A stretch of DNA of 64,000 bases from Prostheceraeus crozeri (GCA_907163375.1 CAJQUW010008996.1:377001-441000); one strand, 5' to 3'; shown: positions 9,314 to 19,070, counted from the first letter of the stretch. Program-made: numbers and translations. Notes: generated by a model from the sequence alone, not told the origin.

Positions 9314-9859
9314 TTATATTACAATCCGCTGGGTACGTACGTACTCGATGAGATAGTCTAGGATCGCATTTGCTTGTACATGAGATTTTAGTCCAGTAAT
9401 GATCATTTTACTATTATGAAAGATTGCAACATGCACAGGTAACCAACAACTAATGAGAGCTGCAGGAAAAAGTTCGGGTTCATAACACAAATTGTAACTG
9501 CTGGTACGAATCTTCAAAACTGATACACTTTCACTCAATTGAATGGAGATCACCATATTGTCCACAGTCAGATTCGACATCACACACCTCTCCCTCTTCC
9601 ATATCTGACGTAGTAGTCTCTGTAGCTCTAAGCGCATTGACTGCGCCGATGAATGAAAAAGGGCGCCGAGAATCTGTACAGTCCCATTTGGGAAGAGTTG
9701 AAGATTCCGTGAATTGTTCATCTTCACCACTAACATTTGAGGTCGGCCCGGGTAATACTTGCTGTTTGGAAGGTGTTGGTGTAATGTTGTGAGATCGATT
9801 TTGGTGTAGAGTCTGAAGCGACGGAGAATGTTGACGATGGTGTAGCGATGGCGCTTCAT
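9314..9859 (-). CDS. TATA-binding-protein-like (TBP-fold) protein, viral
   Basis: This 181-codon frame starts at ATG 9857-9859 (MKRHRYTIVNIL) and matches the length of a TBP core of two pseudo-repeats. Repeat 1 has an N-V/I-strand start, a YYPGRPQMLVV helix-strand, and NLQLFPNGTVQILGAL, which corresponds to the F-x-x-G-K/T-V-x-x-x-GA signature. Repeat 2 is clearer: VDNMVISIQL, SYNLCYEPELFPAALI, then HVAIFHNSKMIITGLKS. The block YEPELFPxxI followed by F-x-S-K-x-I-x-TG is the hallmark of TBP repeat 2. The likely role is to recruit host RNA polymerase to viral promoters. It has no nonsense codon despite heavy decay around it. A longer frame to 10003 adds only codons overlapping the neighbouring gene. 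Confidence 0.75.
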   Translation of the reverse strand: MKRHRYTIVNILRRFRLYTKIDLTTLHQHLPNSKYYPGRPQMLVVKMNNSRNLQLFPNGTVQILGALFHSSAQSMRLELQRLLRQIWKRERCVMSNLTVDNMVISIQLSESVSVLKIRTSSYNLCYEPELFPAALISCWLPVHVAIFHNSKMIITGLKSHVQANAILDYLIEYVRTQRIVI

Positions 9860-10185
9860 GATGAAAGAATGAGTAAATTGAGCGATGTACCTTCCTTTTA
9901 TACTTCTCCCAACTACCTTGATGAAATGTGAAGTTAGTATGAAGTTGGGAATGATAGAGTTGAATTCGCCGATTGTTGACGCACAACCAGATGCGATTTC
10001 CAATACGTGAATGTCTTTTCATATAGAAGTATTTCAAATCCTTCATGCATGATATAATGTAGAGATTGAAAATGACGATAAGATAAAGCAAGCTCTCTTC
10101 TCACATTTCCAGTTGAATCTTTGAAATAGACGTTTCGATCATGATCCGTTTCAATACGTTGTAGGGAATCTAATTTCCAACTCAT
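9860..10185 (-). pseudogene. PC4-like small protein, copy 2 (frameshifted)
   Basis: The ATG at 10183-10185 starts a protein parallel to the intact copy at 10208-10576. Shared marks are LDSLQ, a D-x-N-V-Y-FKDS turn, an L-S-Y-R-H-F helix start, W-x-K-Y-K-R-x-VHRSI near the end. The N-terminal part (to about 10035) and the C-terminal part (GNRIWLCVNNRRIQLYHS onward) lie in different frames, so there is one frameshift. In the second frame the original stop is gone and the frame runs on into the TBP-like gene. Identity to copy 1 is moderate, so the duplication is old. Confidence 0.5.
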
Positions 10186-10207
10186 GGTGTGTGGTAGTCA
10201 TGTCTGA

Positions 10208-10576
10208 TTAAGATTTGCATAGTAGGGCGATGAACTCACGACGAATAAATGTCATGATGGAGCGATGTATGTATCTTCTATACTTCTCCCAATTGTATTT
10301 GCGAAATGAGAAACAGTTTGCGGAATGAGAATGGTAGATTTGAATTTCATTTCTGTAATGTTGAAGCCAAACTCGATCACCCAAGGAGATGAATCTTAAT
10401 GTTTCAAAATATTCCAAATCCCTCATGATATCATTGAGGTTGACAAATTGTCGCCATGTTAATGTAATACCTCTTGATGTATGACCATGAGAATTTTTGA
10501 AATGTACGTTTCCATCACGATCAACTCTGATATATTGTAGAGAGTCCAAAATCCAAGTCTTCATGATGTTATGCAA
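10208..10576 (-). CDS. PC4-like small protein, copy 1
   Basis: This is an intact 122-codon frame. The N-terminal half reads LDSLQYIRVDRDGNVHFK, a short turn, then SRGITLTWRQFVNLNDIM. This strand-strand-(K/R)GI-S/T-L-x-x-x-Q-F/W-x-x-L helix order resembles the C-terminal single-strand-binding domain of transcriptional coactivator PC4. The second half is rich in Tyr, Trp and His (NWEKYRRYIHRSIMTF) and unknown to me. It lies head to head with the minor-virion gene at 10600 across 23 bases that contain a TATAAAA box. Together with the TBP-like gene it may form a transcription-factor cassette. The PC4 link is a pattern match, not proven. Confidence 0.5.
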   Translation of the reverse strand: MHNIMKTWILDSLQYIRVDRDGNVHFKNSHGHTSRGITLTWRQFVNLNDIMRDLEYFETLRFISLGDRVWLQHYRNEIQIYHSHSANCFSFRKYNWEKYRRYIHRSIMTFIRREFIALLCKS

Positions 10577-10599
10577 AGTCGCAGATCAGCAATATAAAA
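10577..10599. promoter_or_regulatory. Compact divergent promoter with TATA-like box
   Basis: Only 23 bases separate the start codons of two divergent genes. The sequence AATATAAAA ends directly at the rightward ATG (10600). If it is a TATA box it serves the leftward gene or lies downstream of the rightward start, so real promoters may lie inside the neighbouring coding regions. Confidence 0.3.
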
Positions 10600-11997
10600 A
10601 TGTCGTTTTATCATATTTTGCTTAGCAATGCGGCCGCAAATAGATTTGCTAGTAATCGAGCCGCACTCTTTTCTACTCCCATTGATCATACACAACAGCT
10701 AAATGGAAATTGGGAAGTGGGTGTCACTCAACTTGTTTATAGCAACTGTGTCTATACTTTTGATCATCAGTTGATGACTATTAATATGAGGCGTACAGCT
10801 GCTTACCAATGTGAAAAGGGGTGCCGAGTATACATTCCACAGTGGCCAAAGAAAGATCTCTTATCATGTAAAAAGTTTATATATGATTTCTTGAATAAAG
10901 CGTGTAAACATATTGTCCAATTTACTCCGCACAATGATGATTATACCTATGTACATCATGTAGTTGAGAAAGATTGGATTGTTGGTTTAAGTCCAAGTTT
11001 AAGAAATAATTTACGTTACCTCGCTAGCGCCTTAACAATCTATGATAATTATAACGTTAATTACCACCCAAGTGGTCATAAACAGTTAATATATCGAGAG
11101 GAAGCTTATTATGTAGATCTTATTCCAAAAAATGAGAAGACGTTGGTGAAGAAGATTGTGATTAAGCCAAGAAAGACAAACATGACTTCTGAAGCACTAT
11201 TGAAGAAATTTAATTATCTCCTTTGAGTTGATGGTAAACAAGTGGCAACATTGACTTATATCAAATCATCTACTCATATTGTAATAAGTAAATTAAATGA
11301 TGATGATCTAGTATTAGTTTGTTCAAAAGATTTTCATCAGTTCTTACGACATCGTTCTGCAGCTGTTCATTGAAAATTTGATATGCAACATTTGCCATGT
11401 GAAAGGTCAAATCAATTTGATACAGAATGGACCGTATCTTTATACAGAAAGTGTGTAGAGCCTTTAGGTGGTATCTTACATGAAACAAGAGTGTTGATGC
11501 CTCGCATTATTACTTCAGTTAAATTGGTTGTACATTATTTAAATGAAGTGATTAATGAGCAACATATTTCATTTTCTGAAAAAGAAGGTACTTTGTCTCT
11601 CACTATAAGTGGAAAAGGTATTGAACTAATTATGGATAAAACTCTAATGGACATTTTGGGTTTTGATCAAAATATCTTTAAAAGTGTTACTGTAACCAAA
11701 GCTAGCGCAGACATGTCGCTATCGCGTCGTATTAACTATTTTCAGATATATTCCAATATTGGTGAAGATGTACGTGTTGGAGATGTTGAAGCTCCATTGC
11801 TAGCAATGATACCATACCAGCCAAAAAGCTGCAGTATTTTATCTGAGCATACTTTCAAGAAAGTGCATTATACAAAGCTGAAATCAAACTACATCCCACA
11901 AATTGATATTGCAATTTATGACGATGCTGGTGCGTTGATTCCTTTTCATAAAGATGCTGTAACAAGTATCACACTCCATTTCCGAATGAAGAGTTAA
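10600..11997 (+). pseudogene. Minor virion protein, WEVG family, copy A (two nonsense codons)
   Basis: The frame from ATG 10600 stays the same to 11997, about 465 codons, interrupted only by TGA at 11224-11226 and TGA at 11371-11373. The N-terminal signature is HILLSNAAANRF followed by NGNWEVGVTQLVYSN, shared with copy B. The C-terminal half holds DKTLMDILGFDQNIF and a final hydrophobic strand. Proteins of this type accompany Polinton capsid genes and are probably minor capsid or vertex components, but I do not assign penton status. The same frame on both sides of both stops indicates point mutations only. Confidence 0.6.
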
Positions 11998-12036
11998 TGC
12001 AAAAGTATGCTAATATATTTTTCCATTGTGATTAGT

Positions 12037-13563
12037 ATGGAAAGTGAAAATAGAGATTCGTTTCTAATTTACTTACCCAGTAATGCTTCTATGGATAAAT
12101 TTCCCAAAAATAAACCATCAGACTATCGAGTAGAATTAAATCGTCCACTACATTTAGAAGGTGAATGGGAGGTTGGCGTTTCTAGTATTTGCTATGATAG
12201 CAATATTCAGAATGTGAATGATGTGGAAGAAATGATATTGACTCCTCGCACCCATGATGGAATAACGATGAATAATGCATTCCAGTTCCCATACAATTTA
12301 ACGTCAGATGGAAAGTGGAACTATGAATGGATTCAGATAAAATCAGATTATTATGGTCCATTTGGGAATGAGAAAATTATTAAGGCGTTCAATAGTGGTA
12401 ATACTTCCATCATGAAGAATAAGGATCAGAAAGTTTATGAGTTTACTATCTATCATTGGAGTGGGAGACAGTTCCTTCGGTTTCATTGTTTTACTAAAGG
12501 TCTTACACTGAGGTTGGATAATGAATTCCATCCACATCTCGGTTTTGGCCACGGACTACATCTAACGTCAATTGCTACTGCAAATGTTAAAAAAGTTTAT
12601 TCAAGTCGAATCAACAAATTTCATTATAAATTTAAAATATTTGATGAAGATGTTGTAGAATGTGAAGAACGCATCATTTTGAAAAAGCGTGGTGTTCAAC
12701 CTTTATCACTTATTGAGTTAGTAAAACGATGGAATGAGACTGTGGGTAAGAAGTATGGAGAGAAAATTATGGCGGACAAAAATAAGTTGGTCATTCAGAA
12801 ATAGGATGACAAACTTACAGTTTATTTCTATCCAACCTTGCGTCATTTTGTAAGACATTATACACCTACATGTATTATTGGAAGCGGTTTGGTTTATGCT
12901 TCTCATGAATATCACACTAAAGCTGATTCAGTTGATGATGAATGGTGGGTGGACATCTATGGTGATCGCATCAAGAAAATTTACCAGTCTTATCAAGAAT
13001 CTAAAGTTGCTATCAATATAATGCCGCGTCTATATCATACAGTTGAAAGCTTCATTCATGTAGTAAATCCTTATATACAACAGAAGTTGAAGCATGTGAT
13101 GAAAAGTAAATATGATGTAAAGACACACCAAATTTCGTTTTCAATTGAAAATCAACGCGTTGTTCTGAAACTGGGTGATGACATTCAATGTCAATTGAGT
13201 AAAAATTTGAAAAAACTCTTTGGTTTTTCAATGCTACAAAATATGTTTACTGCTGCGCATGCGATTGGTATAGAAACACCAATGACACTTGATAAACATG
13301 AACAACACCTTTACATTCAAAGTGATTTGATTCTACCTATTTCTGTTGGCGAGGAAAAAGAACACATTTTACGTGATTTCATTCATGATAAGGATGCTTC
13401 ATATGGAATAATCGAGAAGATGTTTCAACCTATTTTCTACCATCCTGTTATCAAACAAACTATACCCTCTACTTCTATCAAAATTACAAATGGTCTACAT
13501 GAGTGCATCCATTTCAAAGATACTAAATCTCTCGTAATTTTAGTGTTTCGGAAAACAAAGTGA
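12037..13563 (+). pseudogene. Minor virion protein, WEVG family, copy B (one nonsense codon)
   Basis: The likely start is ATG 12037 (MESENRDSFLIYLPSNASMD); an upstream in-frame ATG at 12007 would add ten residues. The family mark LEGEWEVGVSSICYDSN follows. A single TAG at 12802-12804 splits a frame otherwise open to 13563, about 508 codons. The C-terminal half parallels copy A (KNLKKLFGFSML; hydrophobic end strand LVILVF). Copies A and B lie in tandem 39 bases apart and are clearly paralogous, but diverged. Function is inferred as for copy A. Confidence 0.6.
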
Positions 13564-13578
13564 AGTCATTGTGATATG

Positions 13579-13592
13579 TTTATTGAAATAAA
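13579..13592. terminator. Back-to-back polyadenylation signals of convergent genes
   Basis: TTTATT at 13579-13584 is AATAAA on the minus strand, serving the polymerase that ends at 13743. AATAAA at 13587-13592 serves the plus-strand minor virion gene that ends at 13563. The two hexamers lie two bases apart between the convergent genes. The rest of 13593-13742 shows nothing else. Confidence 0.6.
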
Positions 13593-16500
13593 AATATGTG
13601 TATGAAAAAGTCTTTTCACAGATATAGGGGGAATGGGGTGACTGTAGGCATATATTTACAAGGAAGAAACGATCTAATGCGATACATAAAACAACCATGT
13701 ATATCTACAAAAAGCAACATCAAAATACTGAGTTAAAGTTGATTATGTCAATACATCTCCTGAATGTGGTAGCGTGAGTTTTATTCTTTTGGGTGGAGGT
13801 ATGTTTGTGTCAGGATGTCCATGTGGAAGAGATGTGTTATGTCCATTCCAACACCTCTTATCCTCCCATGCTGAAAGCGCTCGTTTCTTGAACGTGTGCG
13901 TTTTCACAGTATAAACTTGAGATTTTAAGATTGTCATATTGACAAACGTTATAGTTTTATTTTTATAGGCCTTCTTATAGGAGCGATGTTTCTTTTTGTG
14001 AACAATGGATTTTGTTATACTTTTAGCACGCTTAATACTATCTGCACATTCTTTTAATTTCATGGAATACATTTTAGGACGGGGAGTAGAATCATTTCAT
14101 CTATTTCCTTTCCTGCTGTTTCATCCTTAAAACAACCAAGTTTGGCTTTATTCTGTATGGAATAGAGTGGATGAGTGGGATTGTAGTTAGATGTGTCGAA
14201 ATATTTTTCTGATGACTTAGCTACTTCATTAAAATTTAAATCTTTTTGAGTGGTAATACCTAAGAAGAAACTATCTGTATCACTACCCAACAAACGAACC
14301 TCTTTTACGAGAGGACATGGTTTTAGTATTTTATAAGAGTTGGTACATTTCAAGCTTAGAGTAATCTAGTACAGCTTGGCCAATATAGATGGGCTTCCAC
14401 AACTCAACTTCAGATTTTATCATTTTAACACCTACAAGGTCCTCATCGATAATGTCTCTATCGATGAATAGAGGTGATGAGGTCAATTTGTGATATTTTT
14501 GATCATCAATGACTAGTTTGTAGTTCATGCGTTTTTTTAATATCCTCCATCGTCTTACCAAATAGACTATTATTCTTATACTTATAAAAATCCTTTTCAA
14601 AATTATTTTGGGCTAGTGCACGTTTCTGGCTGTTACTATCTATGTAAGGTTTGAGGAAGGCTTTCTGTCTAAATTTGATGATGCGGTGAACTGACTTTAT
14701 AAGCATGCCCATTTCTAAATAGAATTTTAGTATGTAGAAGTGCACGAGATAATTTTTCTTATCATATTGGGTAAGTAAAAGTTTGCGGCATGGTTTATAC
14801 CTTGGCTGTCCACACTCTCTTAAGTCATCATGAAATTGTGACATGAATGGTGAAAGCATATCTTCAGTCACTTCACCAGATTCAGGTGCGAGTGGGAAAT
14901 CAGCAGTTTTATTTTTAATGCTATTTGGATAAATCAAATCCACTTCAAAATAACATCCCCAATCACCTTCATCTGAAATCTACAGTATGTTTGAAGGGTT
15001 GGAGTAATACTCAAGCTCATCTTGTTTTAACCAACTAAACTCGGAATGAGGTAGTGGTTTAGACAGTGAACTGCCATATAAATTATTTTAGTCATAGTAC
15101 TTTAGGTAGATATGATCATCACCTACTGTTTCAGATTTTATATGATGTTTATTTACAAATGTGAGACCACCACGTATTCCTTGCTCAAATATGTTATACA
15201 TCTCGGGGTCTTTTAAGAGATGAATGGTCTCACCAGTCATTTTAAAAGCAGACTTAAATGACATGGCTGGCAGACTGACAAAGTGGACGAGATCTAACTT
15301 ATCTTCTTCTAATGCCACTCGTCGAATCTCCTGAAATACATCAGCCAGCAAAAATACATCTAACTTAAGATAGGCAATCATATATTTGCCAAATGTATGG
15401 CGGTCAAATTTCATCCATGCATCTTGTGCATTATCATAATCTTCGGTCTTACATTCTGCGCCGGTCAAATCATTTTTAAATTTATCTATGGGCGGAAGAG
15501 AAGTCTCGCCGAGTTTACTAATCGCATCAAAATATGCATATGGAAAGACTCCTTTCCGTGTGATGACTTCATCGGTTAGATTTGGATATTGTTTCTTAAG
15601 ATTTTGTGTTAGTGGAAGAGACTTTAGATTTTGTACGAGAGAGGCCAGTGATGCAGTCATAAATTGGTAGGAATCTAAAAATTTTTTATATCAAAATAGA
15701 CCGTCTTATTTTTTTTAGTTTTATCGACAGGCACTTTTGCTGTCAGGGCCATAAACTTCTCTCTCGTTTGTGCTATTTCATCAAACTTCCACTCTTTCAT
15801 TTGACCTAAACCTCCTTTTATTATCATATGGCTGTCGTAGCCCTTGAAATTATGGAAAATGACGGGTAATGTACGCCGTTTCATCCTAAGTGAAAAATTG
15901 CATTTTGAACAGAGTGCGTTTCTAAATTTACCAGTGATGTGATCATGGTTGCGCACTTTCTTAATCTTATCATCATCAAATGTTTTACTACATTTGATGC
16001 TAACGTTGCAACTATCAAATTTTGCTTGATCATCTGCTGTCATATGCAATGATCTGCGATAGAGTTTAACATCATACTTTTATTGAAATTTTACAGCCTG
16101 TTCGAAGAATTGTAGGAATTGGTAAATACAATCTTCACCTTGACAGACGTGCATTTTATTTTTTCTATTTTGGAAATGGTCATGCCATACTTCATATCAG
16201 GATATGACTGCTGGCTTGTGTATGATATCATCGATATAGTATTCTATGTCTGTGTATATGACACGAAGAGGACTTAGTTCATCGCCATTCTCTCTATGTG
16301 AAAAGATTTTGTCTTTGGGCATGCGTTCCATTTGTAATTTACCCCGCTTGCACCATTCATAATGACTTAGAAATTTATGTTTACTCCAAAAGGAGCGGAT
16401 GCAGCGGTCGCATACAAAATGTTCACCACTTTTAGAGTGTCCCAAGTGTGTTTACAAGCGAGAGATTTTGGGAATACCACAGTAGTGCCATTCCTCGCTA

Positions 16501-17531
16501 TCATCTTGTTCTACTAATAAGAGGTTGACTGCACGTTCATAACAAGTTGAACGTGAATTATAGCGGTCACCCTTCAACCCCTTCTCCCACACGTGAACTA
16601 CAATTTTAATCTGATTATGTTTCTCGAACGTTTCTTCATCTTTTATTTTCATGTTGTCACTATCACAACCTTCAAAGTCTAGTTCATCCTCCCACTGTCT
16701 ATAGCTATAGGTGCGATCTCGATGCGCGTTGATATCATTATAGTGGAGAATGGATGGGACGGCATATTTGAAACACTGCGATTTACAATCGACATTGATG
16801 ACAGCTTTCTTATTACATAACGTTTTTGGTAGTTTAAATGTGCCTCGAGCTGCATGACTTTCTAATAGGGAAATTTTGAACATGGCTGAGTCCACGCCAT
16901 CAAAAATGAGAGCGCTGTCGCGCTGATTGAACTTATCTACATTTGATTTTAGACATTGAATATGGAAATTTAGCCAAGACTCGCAGTCTACAACTTCGGT
17001 TGCGGAAGAGGAAGGAACATGAAACTGCATTCTCTCCGTCACTTGACCCGTTTGAAAATCTATTTTAATATATTTTAGTTTGAGGTAGATGAGCGCCTTC
17101 ATTCTAAAATTGTCTAAATTGTTGAAGAGCGCTTCGATAATGTTAGAATTTTGAAGGAGCCACCCTGGAAAATCTACTATTTGAGTATTGGACTCCATGC
17201 AGTAGTCGCGTACTAAATGACTATGGGAAACGTCAATGAGGGAGATTGTAGAGGTACCGTTGGTGTAGTGATCATTTGCATGCGTGTGTTGAAGTCTGTG
17301 CGAAGATCGCTGAAAGGGGCTATCGAAAGAAAGAGGGCACAAATCACAAGGAAAGGAGATGTCATCGTCAGAATCAACTTCACCTCCGGAGATTGATGCC
17401 GCTTTGCGTTGACACACACGTTGTTTGATGTGTCGAAGGAGACTGTGCTTCCTTGTAAAAATATGTCCGCAGTCAGCACATTCCCACTCGTTGCCTTGTC
17501 GCGAGAATCCTGAGCTGGAACTAACATCACC

Positions 17532-17589
17532 TGAAAGAGAAATCATTCTATCATCTCTATTTAAGTCTCAGTGTATTGTTACAACCTAC
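17532..17589 (-). other. Intron 2 of the Polinton polymerase gene (58 bp)
   Basis: On the minus strand the donor GTGAAG|GTAGGT lies at 17590/17589 and the acceptor TTTCTCTTTCAG at 17532. Removing it keeps the frame of the 61-bp exon 2 (17590-17650) in register with the zinc-finger exon. The ATG inside this intron (17544-17546) gives only an artefactual start of MISLS. Confidence 0.7.
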
Positions 17590-17650
17590 CTTCACTCAAC
17601 AACTCTAAACGTTCCTCGAGAAGGGAGGGCTTTGGTGATGAAGTAGATAC

Positions 17651-17717
17651 CTGAAATTGAGGAAGATGCTATTAGTCACACGTTTGAGGGAGATGAGAGA
17701 GGAAATCTTCAACTTAC
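17651..17717 (-). other. Intron 1 of the Polinton polymerase gene (67 bp)
   Basis: On the minus strand an ATG at 17720-17718 is followed at once by GTAAGT, a consensus donor. The acceptor CCTCAATTTCAG ends at 17651. Exon 1 therefore contributes only the initiator Met, and exon 2 adds 20 codons plus one base. Frame is maintained through both junctions. Confidence 0.7.
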
Positions 17718-17861
17718 CATTTCAAGGAAATTATGTTTAAGGTTGATTCTTCAACAAGATAGAGACTTCACTCAAACAAATACGTCTTAAATTTGGAATT
17801 TACTAGAGAACACTTCACTTACACGTCTCAAAGACATAGTGAAATGACACGAATGTCACTT

Positions 17862-17930
17862 TGCATATATACTTTCATATTCATCATTCATTGGCTATTC
17901 ATTCTGATTGGTTGCTTGTTTATACTTAAG
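17862..17930. promoter_or_regulatory. Bidirectional promoter between polymerase and rightward ORF
   Basis: A TATATA box (17864-17873) faces the leftward polymerase gene. Two ATTGG sequences (17890-17894 and 17907-17911) are CCAAT boxes on the minus strand. A TTTATAC box (17919-17925) lies 44 bases before the rightward ATG at 17969. The arrangement fits a divergent promoter using general host, or viral TBP-like, transcription factors. Confidence 0.5.
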
Positions 17931-17968
17931 AATTAGAAAACATTTCAAAGTTATTATTCACAGTCAAC

Positions 17969-18328
17969 ATGACAAGCCCTCCGACAACACCGAACACGAC
18001 ATTGGAGTTCTCTTCTCCATGCTCATCGCCGAAGGCGCTCGTTGCGCCAAACGCTCCAGCGAAGGGGGAGGTGGAGAAAGTATACCGACTCGACAACATT
18101 AGAAAGTTGTCAATACCAGCGGACGACGAAGAGGAGAGTGTATGTGAGAAGGAGTGTCCCGACTTAACAGGCGTGAGGTGGAAGTATCTGCAGTACGATA
18201 CTGATGATGTGATGGAGATCACCAGCACACAGCGGTTAATTCGGCCGCACACACACATTTTGATATTAAACTTCTTGTTTTTATCGTTGTTTACCATGGT
18301 TAACTGTGAGGTAATGAAATTAGTATAA
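17969..18328 (+). CDS. Small accessory protein with C-terminal hydrophobic segment (119 aa)
   Basis: The ATG lies 44 bases after a TATA-like box. The protein starts with a Ser/Pro/Thr-rich disordered segment (MTSPPTTPNTTLEFSSPCSS), has an acidic middle (PADDEEESVCEKECPDL), and ends in a 17-residue hydrophobic stretch (ILILNFLFLSLFTMV) like a tail anchor. No known family is recognised. I checked for an LxCxE Rb-binding motif, seen in some adintovirus accessory proteins, and found none. Its place next to the element's end and its own promoter suggest an early accessory gene. Confidence 0.45.
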   Translation: MTSPPTTPNTTLEFSSPCSSPKALVAPNAPAKGEVEKVYRLDNIRKLSIPADDEEESVCEKECPDLTGVRWKYLQYDTDDVMEITSTQRLIRPHTHILILNFLFLSLFTMVNCEVMKLV

Positions 18329-18334
18329 GTTTTG

Positions 18335-18900
18335 AATCATGTAGTATACAGCCTAAAGCATAACACTTAGTGAGGAATGATAGATTTGAGTGTAGTGAGT
18401 GGCAGTCGATCCCGTCGACAGCCCGAAGGCCTTGTACTGATCACTAGGGAAGTGAAAGATCTTCCCCGATACCCGCTATTTACAGCTGAAGACATCATTG
18501 TCACTGCCCCGAAGTGGTAACAGCAACGCCGAGCCAAAGGTAGTGATCAGTAGCTGGGATCTAACCCCTCAAAGCTGCCTTAGCTTTAGTTAAATTTCAA
18601 ATCTGATAGCAGATTTGAACTCAGCAAACTTGAAAACCTTAGACTACAAGTTAAAACTTTGAAAAAACTGAAAATTAAGAATTTTTAAAAAATTCCCCAT
18701 TTTACTACTCATACTACTTTTAAAAATTTTATCAGTAGTAAAGACACTATCATACTCTATCACACAAACTTTGAAGTAAGAAGATAGCTTGCCTACTTCA
18801 AAAGATAGAGTCCTTTGAAACACCCGATATCGGGAGATCAGAGCGACGACCGTCGCTTACCTCGTCTTTCGATGAAGTGATCAGACTTACGTTGCCGGGG
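18335..18900. other. Non-coding segment rich in short palindromes
   Basis: No gene is seen. The segment contains TACTGATCACTA near 18,431 and its inverse TAGTGATCAGTA near 18,541, the stem TTTGAAGTA...TACTTCAAA around 18,770-18,800, and the perfect palindromes CCCGATATCGGG and GACGACCGTCG near 18,825-18,855. This may be part of the Polinton terminal repeat or a structured RNA. The partner repeat is outside the window. Confidence 0.4.
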
Positions 18901-18929
18901 GTTTATATATGCTCAGAAGAAAACTTAAA

Positions 18930-19070
18930 ATGGATCTATCTCCGAAAGTATTCATTGTAGCGACATGCGGTTTGTTGCAAACGATTTGTCTCATCATTCT
19001 CTATCCTATGACACCTGAACCATTCTCATGTGACCACGGGAAGTGGGTGGGTCAGCACATGGCCATGTAA
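18930..19070 (+). CDS. Micro-ORF with transmembrane segment (46 aa)
   Basis: The ATG lies 26 bases after a TATATA box (about 18,904). The product has a hydrophobic core (VFIVATCGLLQTICLIILY) flanked by a short N-terminus and a polar C-terminus with Cys, His and Trp. It could be a one-pass membrane peptide. No family is recognised and chance is possible. The combination of TATA box, short leader and strong hydrophobic core is why I list it. Confidence 0.3.
   Translation: MDLSPKVFIVATCGLLQTICLIILYPMTPEPFSCDHGKWVGQHMAM

Larger units (their letters stand above)
13743..17720 (-). pseudogene. Protein-primed family B DNA polymerase (Polinton PolB), broken, with two introns
   Basis: This replicates the element by protein priming. 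Order from the N-terminus: two C2H2-type fingers (CADCGHIFTRKHSLLRHI; CDLCPLSFDSPFQRSSH), an N-terminal domain, a third finger (FVCDRC...HYEWC, about 16.4 kb), Exo I (YTDIEYY, about 16,250), an HNH/Zn-like CSKTF...NHDHITGKF...CSKCN (about 15.95 kb), Exo II (GYDSHM), Exo III (YLKLDVF, about 15,370), motif A (around 15,090), motif B (KNNSLFGKTMED, about 14,560), motif C (GSDTDS, about 14,280) and a conserved C-terminus ending at 13743. Nonsense codons include 16452-16454, 15088-15090 and one near 14,985. Several frame changes occur, for example near 15,670, 14,550, 14,345 and 14,075. The start is ATG 17718-17720 if two small introns are removed. Confidence 0.88.

Noticed and set aside
9531-10091. 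186-codon minus-strand ORF as one protein
   Set aside because: Its first part is the second half of PC4-like copy 2 and its last part runs out of frame across the TBP-like gene. It is a composite.
10600-17546. Alternative genetic code or stop-codon recoding in the Polinton
   Set aside because: TAA, TAG and TGA all occur in frame and frameshifts are also present, so decay explains it better.
17969-18328. LxCxE Rb-binding motif as in some adintovirus accessory proteins
   Set aside because: Checked the 119-aa product; only a CEKEC stretch is present and no L-x-C-x-E.
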